Notes: generated by a model not told the origin, from the letters alone. Counted from the first letter of the stretch, positions 44,226-53,535 are shown. The stretch is DNA of 64,000 nt from Oxalobacter formigenes (GCA_023667225.1 JAMPAN010000005.1:1-64000); one strand, 5' to 3'. Made by a program: numbers and translations.

Positions 44226-45136
44226 CGCTCCTTCTCCTTTCCTGAAAGCGCCCCCTTTCCTGTCACAACCTGGTAACAGGATGAACTGTCCTGCCCCAGC
44301 AAAGATTTCAGCGCTGGCAAAAGCGCATTCAAATACCTATCCAGCTTCCATGGCGGATTCACAATAAAAAGACCGCTGCCGCATAACCCGAAACTGCCTG
44401 CTGCCGGCCGGCAGACAGTCAGCGTCACATCCAGCCACTCCTTTACCCGAAGCTGCCTGAGCTGGCTTGGGAACCGCCTTGATTCCGGACGCTCAACAAG
44501 CGGATACCAGACCATATAAATACCCTCGGCAAAACGCCGCATGGCATCCACAAGCGCAGAAATAACACGCCGGTAATCCTGCTTATCTTCATAAGGCGGA
44601 TCCATTAACACCACTGCCCGCCGGGAAAGCGGAGGCAGCTGGCTCTTCAATGCAGAAAAGCCGTCTTTTTTTTCAACAATAATCCGTCTGCCCCTGCCAG
44701 TCCTTCTCTGCCCATTTGCCGCAGCATGCCTGTTTAGACGATCAAAGCAATCCGCCAGAATCCTGCTTTCCGCCGTATGCCACTCAAAAAACCGCAACCT
44801 GTCCTGATCCCGAAGAACCTGTCCGGCAAAATAAGGCGACCCCGGATAAAAACGCAACATCCCGTCAGGATTTAACGCACGGACAATACCCAGATAATCG
44901 CCCAGCTGATCAGGCAAACTGATTTTCTTCCACAGCCTGCCGATCCCCGATTCAAATTCCCTGTTCTTTTGTGCTTCAGCCCTGTGCAGAGCATACATAC
45001 CGGCCCCTGCATGCGTATCAATATAAAAAACAGGAGCCGCCTTCTGGCAGACATATTGCAATACCTGCAAAAGAACCACATGCTTGAGCACATCCGCATG
45101 ATTGCCCGCATGAAAAGCATGCCGGTAACTGAACAT
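44222..45136 (-). CDS. rlmJ: 23S rRNA (adenine2030-N6)-methyltransferase
   Basis: A 304-residue methyltransferase. The N-terminus MFSYRHAFHAGNHADVLKH is diagnostic of the RlmJ family, and VLMDPPYEDK is the N6-adenine catalytic motif. It modifies A2030 in 23S rRNA in E. coli and also influences the use of DNA as a nutrient. Monocistronic, converging on the RsmI-like gene. Confidence 0.93.
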   Translation of the reverse strand: MFSYRHAFHAGNHADVLKHVVLLQVLQYVCQKAAPVFYIDTHAGAGMYALHRAEAQKNREFESGIGRLWKKISLPDQLGDYLGIVRALNPDGMLRFYPGSPYFAGQVLRDQDRLRFFEWHTAESRILADCFDRLNRHAAANGQRRTGRGRRIIVEKKDGFSALKSQLPPLSRRAVVLMDPPYEDKQDYRRVISALVDAMRRFAEGIYMVWYPLVERPESRRFPSQLRQLRVKEWLDVTLTVCRPAAGSFGLCGSGLFIVNPPWKLDRYLNALLPALKSLLGQDSSSCYQVVTGKGALSGKEKER

Positions 45137-45527
45137 GAGCCATCCTCAAAAAATGATTTCAGTCACTATACCCCGAAACCCGGCCCGAACAACAAACCTT
45201 CGGAAAAACAGCGTCCCATTACTCGCAGCCAAACATCCTGTTGTACAGGAACCCAGCAGAAAATCCTGATAAAAAACAAAAAACGGCTATCTGTCCGGAT
45301 GAAACAACAGAAAATCGGCCAACCTGTCCCTTGGCAATACTGGCCCGATTTCATGCTGCCAGCAATCCGCCATACCAAGAACCCCGCCATCCGGCAGAAC
45401 AGATTATCCCAAAAGAAAACCCTGCCGCGCTTGGGAACAGCTGCAACCCTGTGAAACCCGTATGAAAAGCAGGCATGTATTTTCCGCCCGGCCGCCAGTA
45501 AAAAGCGCAAGGCAACAAAACCGGCGG
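45137..45527. other. Gene-poor 391-base gap
   Basis: Between rlmJ and cheD (both minus) I see no convincing gene, repeat or terminator. A 114-codon minus frame (45510-45166) is Cys/Phe/Arg-rich and matches nothing I recognise, so it is probably spurious. It could be a decayed chemotaxis gene. Confidence 0.4.
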
Positions 45528-46136
45528 TCAGAACAAATCGACAGACCCGGATACCGGTTCGCTTCTGAGGCGGTTGGCGTAATCCTGCTCGCGATTGGCA
45601 ATCGTATTATTATTCATGCGGCGGAGCTTCTTGACCAGCACCCGCCCCGTTTTCGGGAAAAAATACACCTTGCGCGGATAAAGATCTTCCAGATCTTCAG
45701 CAATCACCTTGATTCTTTCCGTTTTCAGGTAATCGCGAACAAACTGGGCATTACGCTCGCCTACATTAATCGTACTGAAACTGCTCAGCACATGCCCGCC
45801 CCCAAACACTTTGGCTTCCAGATTTTCGCGCCGTGCGCCGGCTTTAAGCAAATCATTGACCAGCACTTCCATAGCATAGGAACCATAGCGCATGGAAGCA
45901 GAAAGCAAGCCCTCTCCCTGACTGCCCCCATCCGGCAGCATAAAATGATTCATGCCGCCTATACCGTTCATACGGTCACGGATACAGGCTGATACACAGG
46001 AACCCAATACCGTGACAATCACCATATCCTTGGGTGTAAAAAAATACTCCCCAGGAAGAATCTTTGCAGCCTCAATATTAAGAACGCGATCGTAATAAAA
46101 ATTGGTCGCAAAATGGTTTTCTGCAGTCTTACTCAT
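45528..46136 (-). CDS. cheD: Chemoreceptor glutamine deamidase CheD
   Basis: A 202-residue enzyme that deamidates specific glutamines of chemoreceptors. The catalytic Cys47 is in VLGSCVSACI and His64 in GMNHFMLP; FGGGHVL is conserved. It follows cheR by 42 bases. No cheB, cheY or cheA follows; rlmJ is next. The N-terminal extension (about 25 residues) is typical of proteobacterial CheD. Confidence 0.92.
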   Translation of the reverse strand: MSKTAENHFATNFYYDRVLNIEAAKILPGEYFFTPKDMVIVTVLGSCVSACIRDRMNGIGGMNHFMLPDGGSQGEGLLSASMRYGSYAMEVLVNDLLKAGARRENLEAKVFGGGHVLSSFSTINVGERNAQFVRDYLKTERIKVIAEDLEDLYPRKVYFFPKTGRVLVKKLRRMNNNTIANREQDYANRLRSEPVSGSVDLF

Positions 46137-46178
46137 GTGTCGGCACTTTTTTCCTGTTTGATATCATTCACCCCGGCA

Positions 46179-47036
46179 CTACTCGGCAGAAGCCAGCTTG
46201 TACACCGTTTTGCCTGTCAGCTTAAAATCATTGGTCACATAAGTAAAATTTTCCGAGTGTCCTGCAAACAGCAGGCCATCCGGCTTCATTAACGGCGCGA
46301 AACGGGAAAGAATCTTTCCCTGCGTAGGTTTGTCAAAATAAATCATGACATTACGGCAAAAAATAACGTCAAACGGCCCTTCAATCGGCCAACTTCCTCC
46401 CAGCAAATTAAGCTGGCGGTAAGTAATCAGGTCGCGCAACTCCTGACGTGCCCGCACCATGCCTTCATGTTTGCCCTTACCGTTTAAGAAAAACTTGCGA
46501 AGGCGGTCATGCGACATTTTCTCTACTTTATCACTGCTGTAAATACCATCTGCCGCCGTTTTCAACACATTCGTGTCAATATCTGTTGCGATAATCTGAA
46601 CAGGAGGCCGCATGGAATTAAACGCCTCACACAAAGTAATCGCAATAGAATATGGCTCCTCGCCGGTAGAACTGGCAGAACACCATACCGTGAATGTTCC
46701 GTTTCCCCGCTTCTTCTTGGCATGCTCTGCCAAAATGGGAAAATGCTGCGCTTCACGGAAAAAAGAAGTCAGATTGGTCGTCAGCGCATTGGTAAAAGAC
46801 TCCCACTCTTCCTCCATCGCTCCGCCTTCAAGCTGATCCAGATACGTACCAAAATCCCGGTATCCGGTCGCCCGCAATCGCCGTGCAATACGGCTGTATA
46901 CCATTTCCTCCTTGCTGTCGGCCAGCGTAATGCCAGCCCGTTTGTATATCAGCGAACGAATACGCCGGAAGTCATTGGTTGTAAATTCAAATTCCTTGGG
47001 AGTACGCAGGTTATTGCTGCTATCTTCTCTTGCCAT
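46179..47036 (-). CDS. cheR: Chemotaxis protein methyltransferase CheR
   Basis: A 285-residue enzyme that methylates chemoreceptor glutamates with SAM. The N-terminal helical domain (ITLADSKEEMVYSRIARRLR) precedes the methyltransferase core with WCSASSTGEEPYSIAITL, IIATDIDTNVL and DVIFCRNVMIYFD. No TPR extension. Its gene start is divergent from the sensor kinase. Confidence 0.94.
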   Translation of the reverse strand: MAREDSSNNLRTPKEFEFTTNDFRRIRSLIYKRAGITLADSKEEMVYSRIARRLRATGYRDFGTYLDQLEGGAMEEEWESFTNALTTNLTSFFREAQHFPILAEHAKKKRGNGTFTVWCSASSTGEEPYSIAITLCEAFNSMRPPVQIIATDIDTNVLKTAADGIYSSDKVEKMSHDRLRKFFLNGKGKHEGMVRARQELRDLITYRQLNLLGGSWPIEGPFDVIFCRNVMIYFDKPTQGKILSRFAPLMKPDGLLFAGHSENFTYVTNDFKLTGKTVYKLASAE

Positions 47037-47292
47037 TTTTCCTTCTCTTACACTTAGCCAAAGAAGCTTCTGTTAACAAAACATGCATCAAAAAACTCAT
47101 CGTCATATATTGTAAGATTTTTTATAACCTATTGCCTAGCGTCAACTTTTTGCTTCCTGAACAAGCTGTCCCGCACAAAATCCCCCCTACCCCGCCTTGC
47201 CGGCTTTTTGCGGGAAATGCCGCCTGCTGCCTTGCCCTGGCAGGCCCAACCCCTTACTCTTGTATATTTTACCCAAAAAGTCACCTTTCGCC

Positions 47293-48783
47293 ATGAAAAA
47301 CAACCAATGGCTTACCGCTTTCCTTCAGGCATCATTTGACGAAATTTACGTTATCGACAGCCAAACCTCGCGTATTCTTCATGCCAGCGAATCTGCCTGC
47401 GCCAACCTGCAGCGGTCGTTTGACGAATTGCGGGGTCTGCCTTTCCCTGCCCTGGCCGCCCCGCCTGCAGAAACCCAGCTTGAACGCCGCATCCGTTCTT
47501 TCGGAGAACAAAGAAAAAACCGTCCTGCTTCGCCTCAGCCGCCCTGCTTTAGCGCTGTGCTAATCAGAAAAAACGGAACAACCTACCCCCTCCTTCTGCG
47601 CCTCCAAAAATGTGAAATCAACCGCACCTCTGTCATTATTGCAATAGGACAACTGCAAGCCCCTGCCGGGAAACCGGTGCAAACAACCGGCGCGGTAACC
47701 GTACCCCAAACTGCCGACATTGATGCGCCCTGGCTGGTTTACCAGATTGTCCGCCAAAATGACGGCAGCATCTCTTTTCCCCATTTAGGCAGCAGCTGCG
47801 AAAACCTGCTTGGCCTTACCCAGGAGCAACTTCAGCATAATCCGGACCTTTTCCTTTCCCTGATCCTGCCGCAGGATCGCGATTCCTACATCGAATCCAT
47901 GACAGACTCAGCTATCCGTATGAAAAGCTGGAACTGGAAAGGCAGAATCTGGGTAAACGCCATCAAGGAAATCCGCTGGATTAACCTGCTTGCCGCTCCC
48001 CGGCTGCTTCATGACGGCAGTGTCCAGTGGGAAGGCATCATGACCAATATTACCCAAAGCAAACAGGAAGAAATGGAAATCAAGCTGTCCAAAATACGGC
48101 TTGCAGAACTTTCCGCCCACATTGAGGAAGTCAAGGAAAAGGAACGGACACAAATATCCAGGGAAATACATGATGATCTCGGCGGCAACCTCACCGCCAT
48201 CAAAATGGCGCTCGCCCTGTTGGTCAAACGCCTTCCAGCCAACCCGCCGGAACTGACTGAAAAAGCAGAATATGTTGACCAGCTTGTAGACAGGACAATT
48301 GAGGCAGCTCACCGTATCGCCAGCAACATGCGTCCCAGCATCCTGGATATCGGCATTGTTGACGCCCTTGAATGGCAATCAGGCGAATTTACCCGCCAAT
48401 CGGGCATTCCCTGTCAATTTACCTCAAACACATCTGAAATCCGGTTACAGCCAGCACAATCCACCGCGCTATTCCGTATTGCGCAAGAAGCCTTGACCAA
48501 CATCGCGCGCCACGCAAAAGCCAGCCGCGTTTCGCTGGAACTGTCTATCAATAAAGCAGACATCCAGCTTAAAATCACCGATAACGGGAAAGGCATTACC
48601 GTGGCTGACCGCATGAAACCGCAATCATTCGGCATCCGGGGCATGATTGAACGGGCACACTCCCTTGGAGGCAAACTCTCTTTTGATTCCTTGCCAAAAA
48701 AAAGAAATACCATTACTGTAATAATCCCCTTTACCGATACCTCCCTTGAACCGGGAACGAATCCGCCTGAAAAAGCCGGATAG
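47293..48783 (+). CDS. Soluble PAS-domain histidine kinase (HisKA_3 type)
   Basis: A 496-residue sensor kinase with no evident membrane segment. Two PAS-like domains (about 1-125 and 155-285, the second ending in WEGIMTNITQSKQEE) precede a HisKA_3 domain with the phosphoacceptor His293 in SREIHDDLGGNLTAIK. The HATPase follows (ALTNIARHAKA, ITDNGKGI, GIRGMIERAHSLGG). It is of the NarX/DegS type and almost certainly signals to the regulator gene 9 bases downstream. The signal is unknown. I chose the ATG at 47293; the longer frame from 47197 is unlikely. Confidence 0.88.
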   Translation: MKNNQWLTAFLQASFDEIYVIDSQTSRILHASESACANLQRSFDELRGLPFPALAAPPAETQLERRIRSFGEQRKNRPASPQPPCFSAVLIRKNGTTYPLLLRLQKCEINRTSVIIAIGQLQAPAGKPVQTTGAVTVPQTADIDAPWLVYQIVRQNDGSISFPHLGSSCENLLGLTQEQLQHNPDLFLSLILPQDRDSYIESMTDSAIRMKSWNWKGRIWVNAIKEIRWINLLAAPRLLHDGSVQWEGIMTNITQSKQEEMEIKLSKIRLAELSAHIEEVKEKERTQISREIHDDLGGNLTAIKMALALLVKRLPANPPELTEKAEYVDQLVDRTIEAAHRIASNMRPSILDIGIVDALEWQSGEFTRQSGIPCQFTSNTSEIRLQPAQSTALFRIAQEALTNIARHAKASRVSLELSINKADIQLKITDNGKGITVADRMKPQSFGIRGMIERAHSLGGKLSFDSLPKKRNTITVIIPFTDTSLEPGTNPPEKAG

Positions 48784-48792
48784 TTCCTTTAT

Positions 48793-49464
48793 ATGCCGTT
48801 GTGTTTGAAAAACGTGAACGAAAAAAAAACCATCCGGGTCATGATAGTTGATGACCACGCCATTGTCCGGGAAGGATTAAAGCAAATTCTTGCAGACACA
48901 GACGATATTCTTGTCTCCGGTGAAGGTGAAAATGGACTGGACGCTGTCAAGCTGGCAAGAACCATGGAAGGAGACGTCATGCTGCTTGATATCACCATGC
49001 CGGATCGTAACGGGATTGAAATATTAAAACAAATCCACCGGGAAAAACCCGCCCTTTCCATACTGATGCTCTCCATGCACCGCGAAGACCAGTATGCCCT
49101 TCGTTCCCTCAAAGCCGGCGCTGTCGGCTACCTCAACAAACAAAGTGCGCCCAACGAACTGGTCAAAGCCATTCGCCTGGTTGCTTCCGGCAACAAATAC
49201 ATCAGTCCTGTTTTGGCACAGGAACTGGCGCGCCATTTGTCAGAAGATGCCGAAAAAGCCCCGCACGAATCCCTTTCCGACAGAGAATTCCAGACTCTCC
49301 TGATGATCGCGGGAGGGCAATCTGTATCTGAAATCGCGGCTGAACTCTCCCTGTCCGTCAAAACAGTCAGCGAATACCGCTCCCGCATCCTTGCCAAAAT
49401 GAACCTCAAGAACAATGCGGAACTGATGCACTACGCCATCCGGCGCAAACTGGTAACAGAATAA
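48793..49464 (+). CDS. NarL/FixJ-family response regulator
   Basis: A 223-residue regulator. The receiver domain has MIVDDHAIVREG, the phosphoacceptor Asp66 in LLDITMPD, and the KAGAVGYLNK Lys. A LuxR-type HTH is C-terminal (LSDREFQTLLMIAGGQSVSEIAAELSLS). It is the cognate partner of the upstream kinase. A GTG at 48814 is another possible start. Target genes are unknown; the divergent cheR-cheD pair is one candidate by position. Confidence 0.9.
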   Translation: MPLCLKNVNEKKTIRVMIVDDHAIVREGLKQILADTDDILVSGEGENGLDAVKLARTMEGDVMLLDITMPDRNGIEILKQIHREKPALSILMLSMHREDQYALRSLKAGAVGYLNKQSAPNELVKAIRLVASGNKYISPVLAQELARHLSEDAEKAPHESLSDREFQTLLMIAGGQSVSEIAAELSLSVKTVSEYRSRILAKMNLKNNAELMHYAIRRKLVTE

Positions 49465-49544
49465 GGCGCATATCCTTTAATCCGGCTCTATGCCGCCCCT
49501 TTGGCACAACCAGAGCGGCAGCAGCACATGGCAATGCCATGCCG

Positions 49545-49729
49545 TCAATAAAAATATGACCAATGCAGAACTTATGGAACAGGCTGGAATTAGTGCCAAT
49601 ATCATAACAAAATTGAAGAGAAACAATTATCTTTCTCTTGATACGATTGAGAAGATATGCAGTACACTCCACTGTGGTGTTGATGATGTCCTCGAATTTG
49701 AAGATGTCTCCAAGGAAGGAAATCAATGA
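49545..49729 (+). pseudogene. 5'-truncated XRE regulator of the restriction island
   Basis: The frame ending at 49729 reads NKNMTNAELMEQAGIS onwards and ends GVDDVLEFEDVSKEG. This matches small phage/Firmicutes-type Cro/CI regulators from about residue 10. The usual first helix is missing; upstream of about 49545 the frame runs into sequence that does not match. An ATG at 49556 could still start a 57-residue protein. Its stop overlaps the methyltransferase ATG (ATGA). In restriction systems such genes usually act as controllers. Confidence 0.55.
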
Positions 49730-50577
49730 TTGACATAAATTCTCCCGTTTATCCAATGGTGAATAGCCTTTTTGAAGAAGATTGCTTGGTATGTATGAAG
49801 CGCATCCCTGATGGGTGCATTGATATGATTCTTTGCGATTTGCCGTATGGTATGACCCAAAATCAGTGGGATAGCTACATTCCTTTGGATTTATTGTGGG
49901 AGCAGTATTGGAGAATTATTAAGCAAAATGGTGCAATCGTTCTTACTTCTCAAGGTCTGTTTACTGCAAGCCTAATCCTTAGCCAGCCCAAATATTACAA
50001 ATATAAATGGATATGGGAGAAATCAAAGCCCACGAACTTTTTGAATGCTAAAAAGCAGCCTTTAAGAAAGCATGAAGATGTGTGCGTTTTTTATAAAAGG
50101 CAACCCACATATCATCCTCAAATGACCAAAGGCGAGCCGTATGACAAAGGCGTCAGAAAAAATCAACTAAGCGGAAGTTACGGCGACTTTCTACCCGTTC
50201 ATGTGGCAAGCGATGGCGACCGCTATCCGACAGACATTATTTATGTTAAAACAGCAGAATGTGAGGGCGAGGTTGTCCACCCAACCCAAAAGCCTATCGA
50301 ATTAGGCAGATACTTCATTCGGACTTATTCTGATCCTGGCGATATCATCCTTGATAACACTTTTGGAAGCGGCTCTTTTTTAGTTGCCGCACTCATGGAA
50401 GGCCGCAATTTTATTGGGATTGAAAAGAATGAAGATGTTGCATTATTCAAACGAGATAAAATCAGCTACATTGATGTTGCAAGACGGCGCTTATTTTTAG
50501 CGTGGAAAAGTCTGGATAAGAAGATGCGTCAATACATTATCAAGACTAACCTCATAAGCGATTTTACAGAAAGGTAG
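49726..50577 (+). CDS. Beta-type site-specific DNA methyltransferase
   Basis: A 283-residue DNA methyltransferase with motif IV DLPYG at residues 38-42 before motif I (DNTFGSGSF, 210-218). This is the beta-class order, so it is N6-adenine or N4-cytosine. HPTQKPIELGRYF (motif X) is conserved. DLPY in place of DPPY is seen in phage-type members. AAGGAAGGA precedes the ATG. Codon use and AT content differ clearly from the neighbours, suggesting recent transfer. The next gene starts 7 bases later. Confidence 0.9.
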   Translation: MIDINSPVYPMVNSLFEEDCLVCMKRIPDGCIDMILCDLPYGMTQNQWDSYIPLDLLWEQYWRIIKQNGAIVLTSQGLFTASLILSQPKYYKYKWIWEKSKPTNFLNAKKQPLRKHEDVCVFYKRQPTYHPQMTKGEPYDKGVRKNQLSGSYGDFLPVHVASDGDRYPTDIIYVKTAECEGEVVHPTQKPIELGRYFIRTYSDPGDIILDNTFGSGSFLVAALMEGRNFIGIEKNEDVALFKRDKISYIDVARRRLFLAWKSLDKKMRQYIIKTNLISDFTER

Positions 50578-50584
50578 ATTTTGT

Positions 50585-53317
50585 ATGGCAACGATTATCC
50601 GACGAAACGAACGCAGCTGGACAATCGAAGTGATTACAAAAATCAATGCGATTGCGAATGCCAATGACCTGATTATTAAGCGGGCTGGTGGCGAAAGCAC
50701 AATTTCAACCGGTCGTGGCAATACCATGTTCCCCGATGTGTTTCTTTACGGCAACCAAGAACAGAGTATTATCTTGCAAGGTTGGGAACTCAAAATGCCT
50801 GATGTTCCGATTGAAGATGAGACTTTCATCAAAGATGCCCAGCGAAAGGCAATCGCCTTGAACCTAAATAGTTGCCTGATTTGGAATTTTACATACGCTG
50901 TTCTTTATGTGCGAAGCGAGAAAAATTCATTTACAAAACTCAAACAATGGGATTCAACGAACTATATCCGTTCAAGAGCTGATGTGGAAACATATCGTGC
51001 GGATTGGGAGTCATTGCTTGAGCAGGTTATTGTCGAGGTAAATGGCTACTTTGTATCTGGTCAATTCCGCAATGCGCCCCTAAGCGATGTCATTTCAGAT
51101 AGCACAATTACGACACTTATTCGGCGAAATAAAGATATTATTGCGGAACACCTTAAAAATGCAGCGTTCCGCGATGCGGTTATGTCTGCTTACATCGACA
51201 ATTGGTGGGTAGGCGTTAAATCTGAATATGAACACGATGAGGAAGATAAATACAAAGCCTATGCAAAATCCATTATTTTGAATTGGGCGAACCGTATTAT
51301 CTTTGCTCATATCATTAAGGACAAGCAAAACGGGGCATTGATTATCAATGACCTTGACTATGATACTACTCCAGGCGAAGCAAATGAATTTTTCAAGAAG
51401 ATAACTGCCAGATGTGACTTTTTCAATATCTTTTCTTCCGTAATGTACGACGAGATTCTGCCTGACTTGTCTTGGCAAGACTTTGTAGAACTTTCGATGT
51501 TCCTAAAAAACAATGGAATCGAGCATCTTAATCAAGAAGCCTTGCAAAATATATTGGAAGGTTCTGTCGCCACAAGCAAAAGAGAGATTAACGGTCAGTT
51601 CACAACACCGCTAGAATTGGCGAGATTGTTAGTTCGTTTAACCGTAAAAGACTGGACGGATGCAGTGTTAGATTGCTGCTGTGGTACGGGAACAATTTCA
51701 AAGGCGGCCATTCAAATTAAAAAGAAGCAGCTTTCGGCAAAAGACGCTGTGGAATCTGTTTGGGCTTGTGATAAGTACAAATATCCTTTGCAGATGGCCA
51801 ACATCAGCATGACGGATTCTGACACAATTAACCTTGCAAACCGTCTGTTCCAACATAATGCACTGACCCTTTCGATTGGAGAAGATGTGTCAATCGTCAA
51901 TCCAGAAACTGGGGCGGAAATGCACTTGGCTCTCCCCGCATTTGGAGCAGTTGTATCTAATCTTCCATTTGTCCCGTTTGAGATTATTCCAAATGATGAT
52001 AAGGACGAAATTGCGAAGATGCCGCTTTCGTCCAGTTTGGACGGTAGATCGGATTTGTATTGTTATATCGCAATGAAGATTGCCGATGTAATAAAGCCAG
52101 GCGGAACTCTTGGTATCATCACTTCAAATTCGTGGCTGGGTACAATAGCGGGAACGAAACTCATAGAGGCACTAAAACAAAAATACCTCTTGAAACAAGT
52201 CCACATCAGTGGAAATGGCCGTTGGTTTAAGAACGCAGATGTTGTGACGACAATCATCGTTTTAGAAAAGAAAAAAGACGCACAGGCTGCGGATACAAAC
52301 TTTTGGCTATGGAGAATGCCACTGGATATCTTTGCTGAAAATAGCGAGGCAGAAGATACTCTGGTTAATTCAGCATTGCTTGGAAAAGAAATCAATGCGG
52401 CAGTTGCGAAAAGGTCAAGCTACTCTACAGCGCAGATTGATAACCTTTTAAGCCTTAATATAAGTTACAATTCTCTGTTCCACAATGTGGATTGGCTTCT
52501 CGACATAAAGGATAAGCTGATTCCCATCAACAAAGCTTTCCAAGTTTTTCGAGGTAGCCGCCGTGGTTGGGATGCTCTGTTTTATCCTCAACGCGGTGAA
52601 CACAAAATTGAAAGTGCCTACTTGCGGAAGGTTTTAATAAATGCTAGAAATGTGACCAGTTTAATTACTGTTGCGGATGGAGATGCCTTTTGTTGCGGCT
52701 TGTCTCTTGATGAATTGAAGGCTCTTGGACATAAAGGCGCATTGGAGTGGATTGATAAATTCGCCGGTCAAAGAAATGATGTTGGGAGACTACTGTCAGA
52801 TGTTCTGAATCGCAGAGGTATGGAATGGTACGAGTTGCAGGACAATGAGATTGCTGAAATTTTTACCATGATGAATCCTGACCAGCGTCTGTTCTTTGCA
52901 AAGTTTGAAACTCCTTCTTTCGTGAATCAAAGGCTGATTGGATTGACCCACAAAGTTTCTTATCCAGATGCGGAGTTGAATCACGCCCTGCTCAATTCGA
53001 TGCTTACGATGTTTTATATTGAGGCATCTGGATTTGGACGGGGACTTGGGGTGCTGGATATAAACAAAGACAGCATTGCAAACTGCTATATGCTTAATCC
53101 TAAGCTGGTAGATGCTTCAGCAAGAAGAAAGATACTGACTGCCTTTGATAAGGTGAAAGCAAGAAGTATCATGAAGGTTTCAGATGAGCTGTGCGATGAT
53201 GTTCGTCTTGAATTTGAACATGAGGTTTTACGGAGCTTTGGAATTGACGAATATTTCGATAAAATCAAGGCATCTCTGCTCTCTATGCAAGAGGCAAGAG
53301 CGGCAGTAAAAAAATAA
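50585..53317 (+). CDS. Fused nuclease-N6-adenine methyltransferase (type IIG-like)
   Basis: A 910-residue single-chain restriction-modification protein. The N-terminal 130 residues carry a PD-(D/E)XK nuclease site: Pro50-Asp51 (FPDVFLYG) and Glu68-x-Lys70 (WELKMPD). After a helical connector comes a gamma-type methyltransferase: motif X NGQFTTP (about 337), motif I DCCCGTGTIS (363) and motif IV NLPF (459). A C-terminal region (about 600-910) would be the target-recognition part. The layout resembles type IIG enzymes, without a separate HsdS or a motor domain. The specificity is unknown. AT-rich like the preceding gene and probably cotranscribed with it. Confidence 0.85.
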   Translation: MATIIRRNERSWTIEVITKINAIANANDLIIKRAGGESTISTGRGNTMFPDVFLYGNQEQSIILQGWELKMPDVPIEDETFIKDAQRKAIALNLNSCLIWNFTYAVLYVRSEKNSFTKLKQWDSTNYIRSRADVETYRADWESLLEQVIVEVNGYFVSGQFRNAPLSDVISDSTITTLIRRNKDIIAEHLKNAAFRDAVMSAYIDNWWVGVKSEYEHDEEDKYKAYAKSIILNWANRIIFAHIIKDKQNGALIINDLDYDTTPGEANEFFKKITARCDFFNIFSSVMYDEILPDLSWQDFVELSMFLKNNGIEHLNQEALQNILEGSVATSKREINGQFTTPLELARLLVRLTVKDWTDAVLDCCCGTGTISKAAIQIKKKQLSAKDAVESVWACDKYKYPLQMANISMTDSDTINLANRLFQHNALTLSIGEDVSIVNPETGAEMHLALPAFGAVVSNLPFVPFEIIPNDDKDEIAKMPLSSSLDGRSDLYCYIAMKIADVIKPGGTLGIITSNSWLGTIAGTKLIEALKQKYLLKQVHISGNGRWFKNADVVTTIIVLEKKKDAQAADTNFWLWRMPLDIFAENSEAEDTLVNSALLGKEINAAVAKRSSYSTAQIDNLLSLNISYNSLFHNVDWLLDIKDKLIPINKAFQVFRGSRRGWDALFYPQRGEHKIESAYLRKVLINARNVTSLITVADGDAFCCGLSLDELKALGHKGALEWIDKFAGQRNDVGRLLSDVLNRRGMEWYELQDNEIAEIFTMMNPDQRLFFAKFETPSFVNQRLIGLTHKVSYPDAELNHALLNSMLTMFYIEASGFGRGLGVLDINKDSIANCYMLNPKLVDASARRKILTAFDKVKARSIMKVSDELCDDVRLEFEHEVLRSFGIDEYFDKIKASLLSMQEARAAVKK

Positions 53318-53326
53318 CTCACGCTT

Positions 53327-53358
53327 AAAGCGTCCAACCGTAAAAAGTTGGGCGCTTT
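53327..53358 (+). terminator. Terminator of the restriction island
   Basis: AAAGCGTCCAAC (53327-53338) pairs with GTTGGGCGCTTT (53347-53358) with one G-U pair, followed by TC. It lies 10 bases after the island's last stop and probably marks its right end. Confidence 0.75.
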
Positions 53359-53471
53359 TCTGAGAGAATGTGCCCGGTTTCTTCCTGCCGGAAACCGGCA
53401 TAAAAAACTGTCTGACAACATTTTACCTGTATCATGCCTTGCCCTGCTGATATTATGTGGCGCAAAAATTG

Positions 53472-53501
53472 GCAAAAGCAGAAAAAACGTCTGCCTTTTG
53501 C
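53472..53501 (+). promoter_or_regulatory. Leader hairpin before the decarboxylase
   Basis: GCAAAAGCAGA (53472-53482) pairs with TCTGCCTTTTGC (53490-53501) with one bulge, 34 bases before the ATG. A second hairpin (CCGGTTTC with GAAACCGG) precedes it near 53375-53400. These may shape the leader; no known riboswitch is recognised. Confidence 0.3.
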
Positions 53502-53535
53502 ATCTGGATTGAGCAGATACTGACTGGAGACTGCG

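Noticed and set aside
45166..45510. 114-codon minus-strand frame in the rlmJ-cheD gap
   Set aside because: Composition is unlike a real protein, no ribosome site is seen and no family is recognised.
49838..49852. DLPYG in the beta-methyltransferase as an inactivated catalytic motif
   Set aside because: The DLPY variant is common among phage-type methyltransferases, and the other motifs are intact.
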